Assembly (NCBI RefSeq): GCF_021261325.1
Contig: NZ_JAJSBI010000034.1
Span: forward strand, 1-64,000
Direction: 5' to 3'
Origin: Streptomyces guryensis
GTDB lineage: Bacteria > Actinomycetota > Actinomycetes > Streptomycetales > Streptomycetaceae
DNA: 64,000 bases
A model generated the notes under the pieces. The model ran no database searches. It saw only the letters and a list, made by a program, of their open reading frames with translations, and was not told the DNA's origin. Positions 50,270-59,113 of this stretch are shown here, one piece after another (position 1 is the stretch's first letter; each line of letters begins with the position of its first letter). The translations under genes were made by a program, and so were the position numbers.

Positions 50270-50307
50270 AAACCGATCGGTTTCCAGAAGGGTAAACCGA
50301 TCGGTTT
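50270..50307. promoter_or_regulatory. Two palindromic TetR-type operators before the SDR gene
   Basis: AAACCGATCGGTTT at 50270-50283 and 50294-50307, centres 24 bp apart, the same pair spacing as at 47767-47807. The next 285 bp to the TerD stop hold no supported gene. Confidence 0.82.
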
Positions 50308-50592
50308 TCCAACGCAAGCGCAAGTGTCATGGGGCGGGGAGCTCTCGGGAGCCTGGTCGTCGGTGGAGGCCTGGGCGTCGCAGACCGCGGGCTGGGTGCC
50401 GACCGGGGGACGCGAAGCGCTGTGCGATCCACAACGGCACCACTCCGGCGTGGGCCTGACCCGCACCGCCGAACCGCCAACCCCCCGGGCGTGCGAGCGA
50501 ACTCGGCTGCCTGCCACATCCCCCCGGTGCGCAGGCGCCCACGCCCTGCCGCCCCCTCGGCAGCCTCAGACGCTCCGGACCTCAGCGACGTC

Positions 50593-51177
50593 CTACTTGC
50601 TGACAGCAAAACGCATCAAGGCATGCTCGTCGCCCTGCTTGATCCTGCCCGTCGTGTTGATCACCTCCAGCTTCCAACTGCCGCCGACCCGCACCGCCTT
50701 GGCCACGGCACAGCCGTTGTCCTGGGTGAGCATGCTCGGCCAGATGTCCGCAACCTGCTGCGAGCTGCCCCCGGTCGCGTCGTAGACCTTGAAGCTGATG
50801 TTGCGCGCCTTCTGGAACGAACTGCCCTTCTTGTACGCGGCGGCTACGAACACGATCGACGTGATGTTGGGTGGTATCCGGGCGAACTCGACGGTCACCG
50901 TCTCGTCGTCGCCGTCCCCGTGGCCGGTCTGGTTGTCACCGCTGTGCACCAACGAGCCGTTGCCCATCGGGTCGAGCGAGTCGAGACCGGCAAGGCGCAC
51001 CGGGTCTCCGCCCTGGAGCGCGACGGCGATCAGGTCGAGGTCGGTGCCGGTCTTGCGGCGCAGCTTGCCCAGGACCCCGCCGCTGCTACCGGCGGTGGGA
51101 TCCCAGGAAACGCCGATGGACAGGTGGGTCACTCCGTCCAGGTCCGCCGGGCCGTCTTCTTTGGTAAGCGTGATCAT
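50593..51177 (-). CDS. TerD-family protein
   Basis: 194 residues from ATG 51177; an upstream GTG at 51186 is possible. TerD core: LSIGVSWDPTAG, DLDLIAVALQ and LVHSGDNQTGHGDGDDETVT, which holds the acidic Ca2+-binding residues, then SIVFVAAAYKKGSSF. TerD proteins associate with tellurite/stress and envelope signalling and are abundant in Streptomyces. Followed upstream by a Ser/Thr kinase in the same direction. Confidence 0.9.
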   Translation of the reverse strand: MITLTKEDGPADLDGVTHLSIGVSWDPTAGSSGGVLGKLRRKTGTDLDLIAVALQGGDPVRLAGLDSLDPMGNGSLVHSGDNQTGHGDGDDETVTVEFARIPPNITSIVFVAAAYKKGSSFQKARNISFKVYDATGGSSQQVADIWPSMLTQDNGCAVAKAVRVGGSWKLEVINTTGRIKQGDEHALMRFAVSK

Positions 51178-51279
51178 GTGTGGCACATCCTCGTGTCGAA
51201 TGGACTACAACACGCAGAGTGTGCCCGGCACCTTCGCGGTTCCATGTGACGGGTCCGACCGAACCAGGACACCGCAGGT

Positions 51280-52188
51280 TCAGCGGAACAACCAGGTCAG
51301 TACCGCTGTCACCAGGAACACGACGACCGCCGCAAGCCAGACCGCCAGACGCGTCGGCCCCGAGGACCTGACCGACGCCCACTCCTCTTCCTCCCGCGAC
51401 AGCAGCGCATCCGCGAACGCCCGGGCGGTCTGCGGTCGTTCGTCAGGTTCCACGGACAGCGCCGCACGAAGCAGTGTTTCGATGCCGTCCGGAACCCCCA
51501 GCTCCCTGGGAAGGGCCGGCGACGACGACGTCGACGCCTGCCGCGCCACAGGGACGGTGCGACCTCCCGACCCGAACGGCTTGCGCCCGGTCAGCAACTC
51601 GAAGGCGACGACACCGAGGGCGTACACATCGGCTCGACCGTCGAACCCGCCGGTCTGGAAGGCCTGTTCGGGCGCCATGTACGCGGGAGTGCCGGTGGTC
51701 ACGGTCAGCCCCGACGCATCGGCCAGTTGCTTCGCGCTGCCGAGGTCCGCGACAAGTACGGCGGCGGGCGTGCGGCCGGCGTCGAGCAGGAGGTTCGACG
51801 GCTTGATGTCGCGGTGGATGACGCCCGCGTCATGGAGCACCTGAACCGCGTACCCGGCCTCGGCCGCGAGCCGGAGCGCCTCCGCGGGCCGGCAGTGCCC
51901 GGTCTGCTCGGCCAGCGTGCCGCCTCGGACGTAGTCCATGACGAAGTACGGCCGGTCGTCCTGGACGCCCACGTCGTGAACGCGCACGACACGGGGGCTG
52001 GAGATCCTGCGGAGCAGCCTCGCCTCCGCCAGGAAGCGCTGCCGTACATCGGCGTTCGACGCCCAGTTGTCGGCCAGCACCTTGACCGCGACATCGGTGT
52101 CGAGTTCGGGGTCGTATGCCTTCCAGACGGTGGCGAACGAACCGGCTCCCAGCCTGTCCTCGAGGAGATAACGACCTAGCTTCTGCAT
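51280..52188 (-). CDS. Membrane-anchored Ser/Thr protein kinase
   Basis: 302 residues from ATG 52188. Hanks-type kinase domain: GAGSFATVWKAYDP (glycine loop), VAVKVL (Lys), HDAGVIHRDIKPSNLLLD (HRD), VADLGSAKQL (DLG in place of DFG) and GTPAYMAPEQAFQ. A C-terminal helix (LAVWLAAVVVFLVTAVLTWL) anchors it; there is no extracellular sensor domain. It diverges from an ECF sigma gene and precedes TerD in its own direction. Confidence 0.9.
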   Translation of the reverse strand: MQKLGRYLLEDRLGAGSFATVWKAYDPELDTDVAVKVLADNWASNADVRQRFLAEARLLRRISSPRVVRVHDVGVQDDRPYFVMDYVRGGTLAEQTGHCRPAEALRLAAEAGYAVQVLHDAGVIHRDIKPSNLLLDAGRTPAAVLVADLGSAKQLADASGLTVTTGTPAYMAPEQAFQTGGFDGRADVYALGVVAFELLTGRKPFGSGGRTVPVARQASTSSSPALPRELGVPDGIETLLRAALSVEPDERPQTARAFADALLSREEEEWASVRSSGPTRLAVWLAAVVVFLVTAVLTWLFR

Positions 52189-52312
52189 GTGGCAACATTT
52201 TTCTCGGGGCGATGGGGCGGAGGCGGAAGCGGCTGACCGTGGTCGGCTGTGGTCGGGAACCTCCGTGCGACCCAGTGGGGTCCGGATCTGACGATAGCGG
52301 GGGGACAGCAGC

Positions 52313-52858
52313 GTGCTCGAGGAGGATGAGCTGACGCACCTGGTGGCGTCTGCCCAGGCAGGTGACCGGGCGTCCTTGGACCGCCTCCTCACCAGGCTCC
52401 GGCCCACCGTCATGCGCCGCTGCTCCCGGTTTCTTCCGCACCACGCCGACGCCGAAGAGGCCGCGCAGGACGCTCTGTTGTCCATCAGCACGCATCTGCA
52501 CGAGTACAGCGGGCGGGGCTCGTTCCTCGGTTGGGTGACAGTGATCGCGTCGAACGCCGCCAGGGCCACGTATCGCTCGATGCGCCGCCGTGCGGAGGAC
52601 AGTCATGCGGTCGTTCCCGACGGTGTCGACCCCCGGACGACGAGCGTCATCGCGGGGACCCGCCTGGACCTGATGGAGTCGCTGGCGGCACTGGAGGAGC
52701 GGCACCCGGCCCTGGTGGAGTCCTTTGTGCTCCGCGATCTCGGCGACCTGACCTATCTTCAGGTGGCCGAGATCACCGACGCTCCTCTGGGCACGGTCAA
52801 GGACCGCATCCATCAGGCTCGTCGCTTCATGCGGGACCGCCTCGGCGGTGCCTTCTGA
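52313..52858 (+). CDS. ECF-type RNA polymerase sigma factor
   Basis: 181 residues from GTG 52313 with GGGGGACAG upstream. Region 2: HADAEEAAQDALLSISTHLH and GSFLGWVTVIASNAARATYR. Region 4: LVESFVLRDLGDLTYLQVAE, then APLGTVKDRIHQARRFMRDR. No anti-sigma gene with a zinc motif is adjacent. Instead two secreted proteins follow in the same direction, and a Ser/Thr kinase is divergent. Regulation by kinase phosphorylation is an inference. Confidence 0.88.
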   Translation: MLEEDELTHLVASAQAGDRASLDRLLTRLRPTVMRRCSRFLPHHADAEEAAQDALLSISTHLHEYSGRGSFLGWVTVIASNAARATYRSMRRRAEDSHAVVPDGVDPRTTSVIAGTRLDLMESLAALEERHPALVESFVLRDLGDLTYLQVAEITDAPLGTVKDRIHQARRFMRDRLGGAF

Positions 52859-52920
52859 GACGCCCCGGCTTCCCGCTCCCCCTTCGCTCTCAGCTCGATC
52901 GCGGGCCGGGAGGTGCTGCC

Positions 52921-53667
52921 GTGCGGCCTCGGACGATCGTCGTCATCCTGGCGGTAGCCGTCGGACTCGGCCTGTTGACCGGCCGGTTCGTGCTGCCCGC
53001 TCCCGCTGCTCGGGCCACCCCGACGGTGACGCCGGGCGCTGCGGCGTCCCCGCCGGGCAGCGGCTCTCCGGCTCCGAGGCCCGCGAGCGGACCCATGACG
53101 AACCGGCACCTGCTGACAGCGGCCGAGTTCACGAAGGTCGGTCTCTCCAAGCGCATATACGTGCGGGACCGCGTCGGAGACGGCAACTACGCCAACGCGA
53201 CCTGCACCGGCGAGAAGACCCTCGGCGAGACCCTGGGAGCGTACGACGCACACTTCCGCGGCCTGGTGACGACCAAGGACAGGGGCAGCGGCGACTCCAC
53301 CGAGGCGGCGAACATCGGCGATCAGGTCGCACGCGAAGTCGCCGGCGACGCCGGAAGCCGGGCACTGGCTCAGAACTACGCCGAGCGCCTGCTGTTGGAG
53401 GAGGTGCCGTGCCAGAGCGAACCGGCCACGCACTGGGTCTACGGGCCGACGCACACGATCGACGTCGCTGGGGACATCACCGCGAGTTGGATGGGTGTCT
53501 ACAGCGGCGATCTGAACACCACAGGGACCGCTCCACGGGGCAAGGAGCCGTGCGGAGGCGTCGCCGTACTCCGCAACGGCTCTCACTACGGGATCCTGGA
53601 GGTCGATGCCTGCCTGGGCTCGGCTGCGATGACGCGGATCGTCCGTGCGGCCGTGACACGGCTCTGA
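52921..53667 (+). CDS. Exported protein, PknH-sensor-like (paralog 1)
   Basis: 248 residues from GTG 52921, with GGGAGG upstream, 62 bp after the sigma gene. N-terminal helix RTIVVILAVAVGLGLLTGRF serves as a signal or anchor, then a Pro/Ser linker (33-58). The globular domain starts NRHLLTAAEF and contains four Cys (NATCTGEK, EEVPCQSE, KEPCGGVA, VDACLGSA), ending with GGVAVLRNGSHYGILEV. It matches paralog 2 in layout. The two-disulfide pattern and fold hints resemble mycobacterial PknH-type extracellular sensor domains; this is a weak resemblance. Confidence 0.65.
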   Translation: MRPRTIVVILAVAVGLGLLTGRFVLPAPAARATPTVTPGAAASPPGSGSPAPRPASGPMTNRHLLTAAEFTKVGLSKRIYVRDRVGDGNYANATCTGEKTLGETLGAYDAHFRGLVTTKDRGSGDSTEAANIGDQVAREVAGDAGSRALAQNYAERLLLEEVPCQSEPATHWVYGPTHTIDVAGDITASWMGVYSGDLNTTGTAPRGKEPCGGVAVLRNGSHYGILEVDACLGSAAMTRIVRAAVTRL

Positions 53668-53804
53668 GACCACCCCAGGCCCACCGGCAGACGTGACGTG
53701 GATCACATCGACCGCGGCAGATCGCCATCCAACATCTCCCGTACCTCCGGCATCTCCCAGACGTATGACGACGCCAACCGCGTCGCGACCAGACAGGAGA
53801 TGAG

Positions 53805-54500
53805 ATGTTCGACAACCAGGCAGCCCACAGGAAGTTCGCGCCTCGCGGTCGCACCGCAGGAGCAGCCGCCTCCCTCGGTGCCGCACTGATAGCGATCGGC
53901 ATCGGCGCGTTTCCCGCCGCCGGCGCGGACACGACTTCCGCGAGCCGGTCGGCGACCGCGTCTGCCGCCGCTCCTGCCGCACCCGGCCTCGGCTCCGCCG
54001 GCCTGATGCAGAGTGACGACTTCTTCCAGCAGGGCCTGGCCCCGGTCCGCGCGACGGTGGACCTGACCGGGAAGCAGGCTCTCTCGGCGTGCTCCGGCGA
54101 GGAGACGATGCGAGAGCTGACCAAGGGCAAGGCCGCCGCCTACGCCGACGTGACCTGGACCTTCGACACCAAGGGCACCTTGCTGACCGAATCCGCCGCG
54201 GACGGCTCCACCGACACATCGGCGGCGTCGTACGAGAAGCAGCTCGACAAGCTGGTGCGCGGCTGCCAGGACGAGCCTCGTGGTCACTGGTACTACGGCA
54301 AGGGGCACGCGATCACCGTCAAGGCCGGCGGGGGCAGTTGGTACCCGGCCTTCAACGGCGACGGCAAGGTCGCCGGCGGCGTCGCGGTGATCCGCAGCGG
54401 CCACAGGTTCGGCATCGTCGAACTCACCGGTCAGCCCAGCGACGACCCCGGCTACATGGAAGGCATCGCCGCCGCTGCCGTCAACCGGCTGGCCGACTGA
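53805..54500 (+). CDS. Exported protein, PknH-sensor-like (paralog 2)
   Basis: 231 residues from ATG 53805. Signal peptide about residues 20-40 (SLGAALIAIGIGAFPAAGA). The mature part has SDDFFQQGL, SACSGEETM, VRGCQDEPRGHWYYGKGHAI and GGVAVIRSGHRFGIVEL. It aligns with paralog 1 over the H-W-x-Y-G and G-V-A-V-x-R/N-S-G-H-x-x-G-I segments. Two Cys remain, so one disulfide. Its own promoter may lie in 53668-53804. Confidence 0.65.
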   Translation: MFDNQAAHRKFAPRGRTAGAAASLGAALIAIGIGAFPAAGADTTSASRSATASAAAPAAPGLGSAGLMQSDDFFQQGLAPVRATVDLTGKQALSACSGEETMRELTKGKAAAYADVTWTFDTKGTLLTESAADGSTDTSAASYEKQLDKLVRGCQDEPRGHWYYGKGHAITVKAGGGSWYPAFNGDGKVAGGVAVIRSGHRFGIVELTGQPSDDPGYMEGIAAAAVNRLAD

Positions 54501-54849
54501 TCCGGTCCCGGTCGGTTCCGGGAGCTGTTCGGGCGGGTGCTGTGGTCGCGGGCCGCCGGAGCCGTGTTCCGAGTCAACCTCCAGTGGCCCTCCGCTGTCC
54601 GTTCCACGACGGCCGACGCGGGCGTGGCGGCCGGCGGCTCGCCGTCCACTGTGGTGATCGTCGGCTCCGCCTCGACCATGGCCGGGTCGGGGCGGAGACG
54701 AGGGGTCGGCGGGCGCCGACCGGGCGGCGCGGGCGGTTCCGGCGTACGGCCCGCGGAAGAGGGCGTCGTGCCCCGCCTCGACGCCGGTCCGGCAGGGCTG
54801 CTCGTCACCTCTTACGGTCGTGAGGTCGCAGTCCTCCGCGAAGCTTTGC
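54501..54849. other. Non-coding stretch
   Basis: About 350 bp between convergent genes. No supported frame; no strong hairpin found. Confidence 0.35.
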
Positions 54850-55971
54850 TCAGGCGGGCCGGGTGGGGGCCCGTAGTGCGATCTTGTATCCGCCCTGGGG
54901 GGTGGGTTCGGCGGTGAGGGTGCCGTTGAGCAGTTCGGCGCGTTCTTTCAGGCCGATCAGGCCGTGCCGGGCGCTGGGCAGGGCGACGGAGGGGCGGGTG
55001 GGGGCGGTGTTGGTGACGGTGACGCCGAAGTGCTGCGCTTCGTGCCACAGGCGTACCTCGGCGCGGGCGCCGGGAGCGTGCTTGCGTACGTTCGTGAGGG
55101 CTTCCTGGACCGTGCGGTAGACGGTGCGCTGGGCGGTTGTGCTGATGCCGGGCGGGAGCCCGCCGGTCAGGGTGGTCTCGATGCCGCTGTTGGCGATCAG
55201 CTGCTGGAGGCCGGCGAGGGTGGGCTGGGGGGTGAGTTCGGTTTCCTTGCCGCCGGAGGCGCGCAGCAGGGTGACCATGTGGCGGAGTTCGTCGAGGGTG
55301 TTCACGCTCAGGGTGCGGATGGTGCGGGCGGCGTCGCGGGCGTCGGGGTCCTTGGCGGCGACCTGCAGGGCTCCGGCCTGTACGGCGATGAGGCTGACCT
55401 GGTGGGAGACGACGTCGTGCATCTCGCGGGCCAGTTGGGCGCGTTCGCGGGCGAGGACGGCCTGGGCGTACAGGGCGCTTTCGTGTTCGCGGGCCACTTC
55501 GACCTCGACGAGCTGACGGGCCACGTCGTGTCTGGCCTGCACGAGCTGGCCGAACAGGATCGGGGCGAAGGCCGTGGCCAGCGTGTAGACGAACTGGACG
55601 AGCGTCCAGGTCCGGTCGCCGGAGAACGAGTCGGACAGGGGCCAGACGAGGGTGCTGGCCGCCGCGTTCAGCAGGGCGCAGCCGGCCAGCAGCGGGCGGT
55701 TACGGGAGCACGCGGCCAGTGTGTACAGGGTGGCGATCGGCGCGACCGCCACGTCCATGAACAGGGTCATGGGCAGTGTCAGCAGGAAGGCGGCCAGGGG
55801 AAAGCGCCTGCGCAGGAACAGTCCGGCGCACCCGAGGGCGGCGCAGGCCCACATGAACGGTGTCGCCTCGTCGTAGAGGTTGATCCAGGCGTCGAGCGCG
55901 GCGAGCACCACGAGGCCCGCGTCGACGGCCCAGGGCGGCATCCGCCGCCACAGTGCCTGCCCCGTGCTCAT
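54850..55971 (-). CDS. Two-component sensor histidine kinase (NarL/HisKA_3 type)
   Basis: 373 residues from ATG 55971. Four or five N-terminal membrane helices (about 15-150), then a HisKA_3 dimerisation helix with REMHDVVSHQVSLIAVQAGA (His of the H-box), and an HATPase: TVQEALTNVRKHAPGA (N-box) and ARHGLIGLKERAELLNG (G-box). It overlaps the response regulator stop by 4 nt. Signal unknown; the lack of a large extracellular loop suggests membrane-state sensing. Confidence 0.92.
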   Translation of the reverse strand: MSTGQALWRRMPPWAVDAGLVVLAALDAWINLYDEATPFMWACAALGCAGLFLRRRFPLAAFLLTLPMTLFMDVAVAPIATLYTLAACSRNRPLLAGCALLNAAASTLVWPLSDSFSGDRTWTLVQFVYTLATAFAPILFGQLVQARHDVARQLVEVEVAREHESALYAQAVLARERAQLAREMHDVVSHQVSLIAVQAGALQVAAKDPDARDAARTIRTLSVNTLDELRHMVTLLRASGGKETELTPQPTLAGLQQLIANSGIETTLTGGLPPGISTTAQRTVYRTVQEALTNVRKHAPGARAEVRLWHEAQHFGVTVTNTAPTRPSVALPSARHGLIGLKERAELLNGTLTAEPTPQGGYKIALRAPTRPA

Positions 55972-56648
55972 CGCCCGTTGTTCCGTGCCGTGTCGGCGCC
56001 GTCGTCGCTGAGCAGTCCGGCGCGCTCCGCGAGGAGCGCCGCCTGGACACGGCTGGAGACCCGGAGCTTGGTCAGGATCGAGCTGACGTGGTCCTTGACG
56101 GTGCCCGCGCTCAGATGGATGCGGGTGCCGATGTCGGCGTTGGACAGTCCTTCCGCGATCAGGACGAGGACGTCACGTTCGCGGTCGCTGAGCAGATTCA
56201 CGCGCGCCACGTCCGCGTCCTGGGGCGTGCCCGCCCCTGGATGGCCGCGCAGCAGAGCCCGCGAGGCTTTCGGGGACAGCACCACGCCGCCCGCGGCCAG
56301 AGTGCGTACGAGGTGGGCGAGTTGTTCGGGCTCGGTGTCCTTGAGCAGGAAGCCCGCGGCTCCGGAGCGCAGCGCGGTCAGGATGTACTCGTCGGTGTCG
56401 AAGGTGGTCAGCATGGCCACCGTCGGCGGCTCGGGCAGCGTCTGGATCTCCCTCAGGACGGTCAGGCCGTCCACGTCCGGCATGCGGATGTCGAGGAGCA
56501 CGACGTCCGGGTGCTCGCGCCGGATCACGTCGACGGCCTGCGCTCCTTCCGCGGTCGCCACGACCTGGATGCCGTCGGAGGCGTTCAGGATCAGCTCGAA
56601 CCCGGACCGCACCAGCGCCTCGTCGTCCACCACCACTACCCGGATCAC
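55968..56648 (-). CDS. NarL/LuxR-family response regulator
   Basis: 226 residues from ATG 56648. Receiver domain with VVDDEALVRSGF, VVLLDIRMPDVDGLTV (phospho-Asp) and AAGFLLKDTEPEQL (Lys). C-terminal LuxR HTH: LLSDRERDVLVLIAEGLSNA, then GTVKDHVSSILTKLRVSSR. Overlaps the kinase gene downstream, so the two form a cognate pair. The nearest candidate target is the divergent DUF418-like gene. Confidence 0.93.
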   Translation of the reverse strand: MIRVVVVDDEALVRSGFELILNASDGIQVVATAEGAQAVDVIRREHPDVVLLDIRMPDVDGLTVLREIQTLPEPPTVAMLTTFDTDEYILTALRSGAAGFLLKDTEPEQLAHLVRTLAAGGVVLSPKASRALLRGHPGAGTPQDADVARVNLLSDRERDVLVLIAEGLSNADIGTRIHLSAGTVKDHVSSILTKLRVSSRVQAALLAERAGLLSDDGADTARNNGR

Positions 56649-57038
56649 CGGCGTTCCGCCTCACACTCGTCTGCTCTGTCCAGCTTCTCGGCGGCCCGTA
56701 CACCCCGCATGGGGGCGTCCACGTTCTCCTACGGTGATCGCCTGCCGTCGACAGTACGTCCGGCACGGCGCGCGACGGTGCCGCCGCCGTGGACACCCGC
56801 CACCCGGCAGGCCGGTTCCAGCCGCTCGGGGGGAGCGCTCCGGCTCGTCGGCGGGTCAGTCATGCCCGCCGGTACCCGCGTCATCCTCTCCGCGGTCGTG
56901 GTGGCCAACGCCGTCATCTCACAAGGCAGTCGGCCGGCCGGGCCCGCTGGTCGGCGGGGCGGTCCCGGCCGGTCGGCGGGGGTGTTGCCGAAGCCTGCCG
57001 GATGGGCCGTCTTCCGACGGCGCCGAAGGATTCCGTGT
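56649..57038 (+). other. Divergent intergenic region
   Basis: About 390 bp between the response regulator and the DUF418-like gene. No gene is supported. It must hold both promoters; none was assigned. Confidence 0.35.
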
Positions 57039-58289
57039 ATGACACGGACACAGCCGCCGCAGGAGACACCTGATCCGCAGCAGAACTCGCCTTCACGGCC
57101 CCGAACCTCGCCCGAGTCCGCCGGGCAGCGCCCCGGCGGTCCCTCGATGGGACGCCTGGTCGGAGTGGACCTGGCACGAGCGCTGGCGGTGTTCGGCATG
57201 TACGTCGTGCACATCGGCCCACCGCTGTCGGCCACACACGGCGTCGCCGGCTGGGTCCGCTACCTGGCCGACGGCCACTCTTCGGTCCTGTTCGCCACCC
57301 TCGCCGGGTTCTCGCTGATGCTGATCGCAGGCCGCTTCGAGCCGAGGACCGGACTGGCCGGCCGGCAGGCGAAAGCCCGGATCGCGATCCGCGCCGTGAT
57401 CCTGCTGGCGCTGGGCACCGCCATGGCGATGGAATACGGCGGCGTGATCATCCTGGGCTTCTACGGCGTCTACTTCCTCCTCGCCCTGCCCCTGGTGCGG
57501 CTGAGCGCGGGGGCCCTCGCGACGATCGCGGCGGGGCTCGCGCTCGTGACGCCACAGCTGGCGTTCGTCCTGACGGCGCGGCTGAGCGACTCCGTCCAGC
57601 AGAGCGTCAACGCCTACGACCCGCTCCACCGGCTCAGCGAGGTGGGGGTGCTCGATCTGCTGCTCACGGGCTTCTATCCGACGATCACGTGGATGCCGTT
57701 CGTGATCGCCGGCATGACGCTGGCTCGCCTGGACCTGTCGGCGGCTGCCGTCCAGCGGCGCCTGGCCGCGCTGGGCGCCGGCCTCGTCGTGGGGGCTTAC
57801 GGCTTGTCCCTGCTGCTGGCGGGCAAGAACGCGTTGAGGAGCACGGCGGAGGACATGCCGTCGTCCGGTGGCTCCGGGACGGCGTCCATGGGCAGCGGGT
57901 CCATGGAACACCGGCTGTCGTTCTCGGATCTGTTGTCCGCCGGGCCGCACAGCGGCACCACGTTCGACATCATCGGCAGCGTGGGCGTCGCGATCCTCGT
58001 GATCGTGGGCGCGACGGTGCTGATGGACCGCCTGCCGCGACTGCGCCGCCTGGCGAAACCGGTCATCGCCGTGGGCACCATGTCCCTGACGGCCTACGTC
58101 GGCCACTTCGTCGCACAGTCCGTGCTGTCGACCCCCGCCGGGACCGGCACCCAGCAGTCATGGGTGCCACTGCTCATGTACGTCCTCGGGGCGACCGTGT
58201 TCGCCACGATCTGGTCCCGCTTCTTCCGCCGCGGGCCCCTGGAGCATCTGCTCAACACCGCGACCAGGCCCGCCAAGTACGTGCGGTGA
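57039..58289 (+). CDS. Multi-pass membrane protein, DUF418/DUF1624-like acyltransferase fold
   Basis: 416 residues from ATG 57039 with GAAGGATTC upstream. About ten hydrophobic helices. The start RLVGVDLARALAVFGMYVVH matches the R-x-x-x-x-D-x-x-R-G/A-L-A-V signature of DUF418 and heparan-glucosaminide-acetyltransferase-like proteins, and the C-terminal KPVIAVGTMSLTAYVGHFVA fits as well. Such proteins may acylate cell-envelope components; substrate unknown. A hairpin follows at once. Confidence 0.8.
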   Translation: MTRTQPPQETPDPQQNSPSRPRTSPESAGQRPGGPSMGRLVGVDLARALAVFGMYVVHIGPPLSATHGVAGWVRYLADGHSSVLFATLAGFSLMLIAGRFEPRTGLAGRQAKARIAIRAVILLALGTAMAMEYGGVIILGFYGVYFLLALPLVRLSAGALATIAAGLALVTPQLAFVLTARLSDSVQQSVNAYDPLHRLSEVGVLDLLLTGFYPTITWMPFVIAGMTLARLDLSAAAVQRRLAALGAGLVVGAYGLSLLLAGKNALRSTAEDMPSSGGSGTASMGSGSMEHRLSFSDLLSAGPHSGTTFDIIGSVGVAILVIVGATVLMDRLPRLRRLAKPVIAVGTMSLTAYVGHFVAQSVLSTPAGTGTQQSWVPLLMYVLGATVFATIWSRFFRRGPLEHLLNTATRPAKYVR

Positions 58290-58291
58290 GG

Positions 58292-58333
58292 TCCGGCCGG
58301 GGTGGCTCGGCTCCCTGCCCCATCCCGGCCGGA
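58292..58333 (+). terminator. Hairpin after the DUF418-like gene
   Basis: TCCGGCCGGG (58292-58301) pairs with CCCGGCCGGA (58324-58333) around a 22-nt loop that can pair further at its base. Confidence 0.45.
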
Positions 58334-58891
58334 ACGGTCTGCCCGGCCCGCAAGGGGAGGAACCTCCCACAGCTGCTCCTGGTCCAGGAACTGCTGCACG
58401 CGCTGTCAGGTTGATCACGACGCCGCGTTCGTCGCTCGGCTCGCGCCTTGTCGCTGATGCCCGGCCAACTCGTCCGCGTGCGCAGCAGGGCGGCGTGGAG
58501 GGAACACGGCGCCCTCCCCGAACCCACGCGCTCCACCCACCTCACCCGACTCCTCGGACCACACCACCCGAAATGAGAGATCCCCAACGGAGTCGTTCAA
58601 GGGAGGGGAGGATTCAAAGGATTCCTTTCCTACGTGGTCGGCCGCGCACCGCGTCAGCGGCTGCGGGCACCGGCCCGCACGGGGGCCTTGGGGGCGTGGG
58701 CTCAACGGGCCGGTTCGAGGGGCCCTCGTGGCGTGTGCGCGCACGATGTCATCGCGGAGTTCAGGGCGTACGACGGCCAGGAGTCGCCTGCACACAGGGA
58801 AACCGGGGCGACCAAAGCCGGCGAAGGAGGCGGCGGGGCCGGGGCCGGGCCGGCGGAGACCCCACACCGAAGGAGATCTCCGATCGCCGGT
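58334..58891. other. Non-coding stretch
   Basis: About 560 bp between convergent genes with no supported frame. A less GC-rich patch (GGGAGGGGAGGATTCAAAGG, 58601-58620) was noticed; it has no assigned role. Confidence 0.35.
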
Positions 58892-59113
58892 TCAGTGGAC
58901 CAGTGAGGCCGCCCGCGTGGCGACGATGTGCACCCCTGCCTCGTACAACTCGGGACGGACGACGAACAGGACAGCGGCGCCCGCCGCCAGCGTCAGGCCG
59001 AGAAGTTCCCGCAGCCCGCCTTTGCGGGGTGTGACGTCACGGCCCGCCGGGCCGGTGTCGGCCGATGTCCTGAGGCCGGTCTCGGGCTCCTTGTTGCGAA
59101 CATGCTGTGTCAT
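58892..59113 (-). CDS. Small single-helix membrane protein coupled to the antiporter
   Basis: 73 residues from ATG 59113, overlapping the antiporter stop (ATGA). A polar N-terminus (MTQHVRNKEPETGLRTSADT) is followed by one hydrophobic segment LLGLTLAAGAAVLFVVRPEL and a short tail. No recognised family. Overlap implies coupled translation, so it may be an accessory or regulatory subunit of the antiporter. Confidence 0.6.
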   Translation of the reverse strand: MTQHVRNKEPETGLRTSADTGPAGRDVTPRKGGLRELLGLTLAAGAAVLFVVRPELYEAGVHIVATRAASLVH

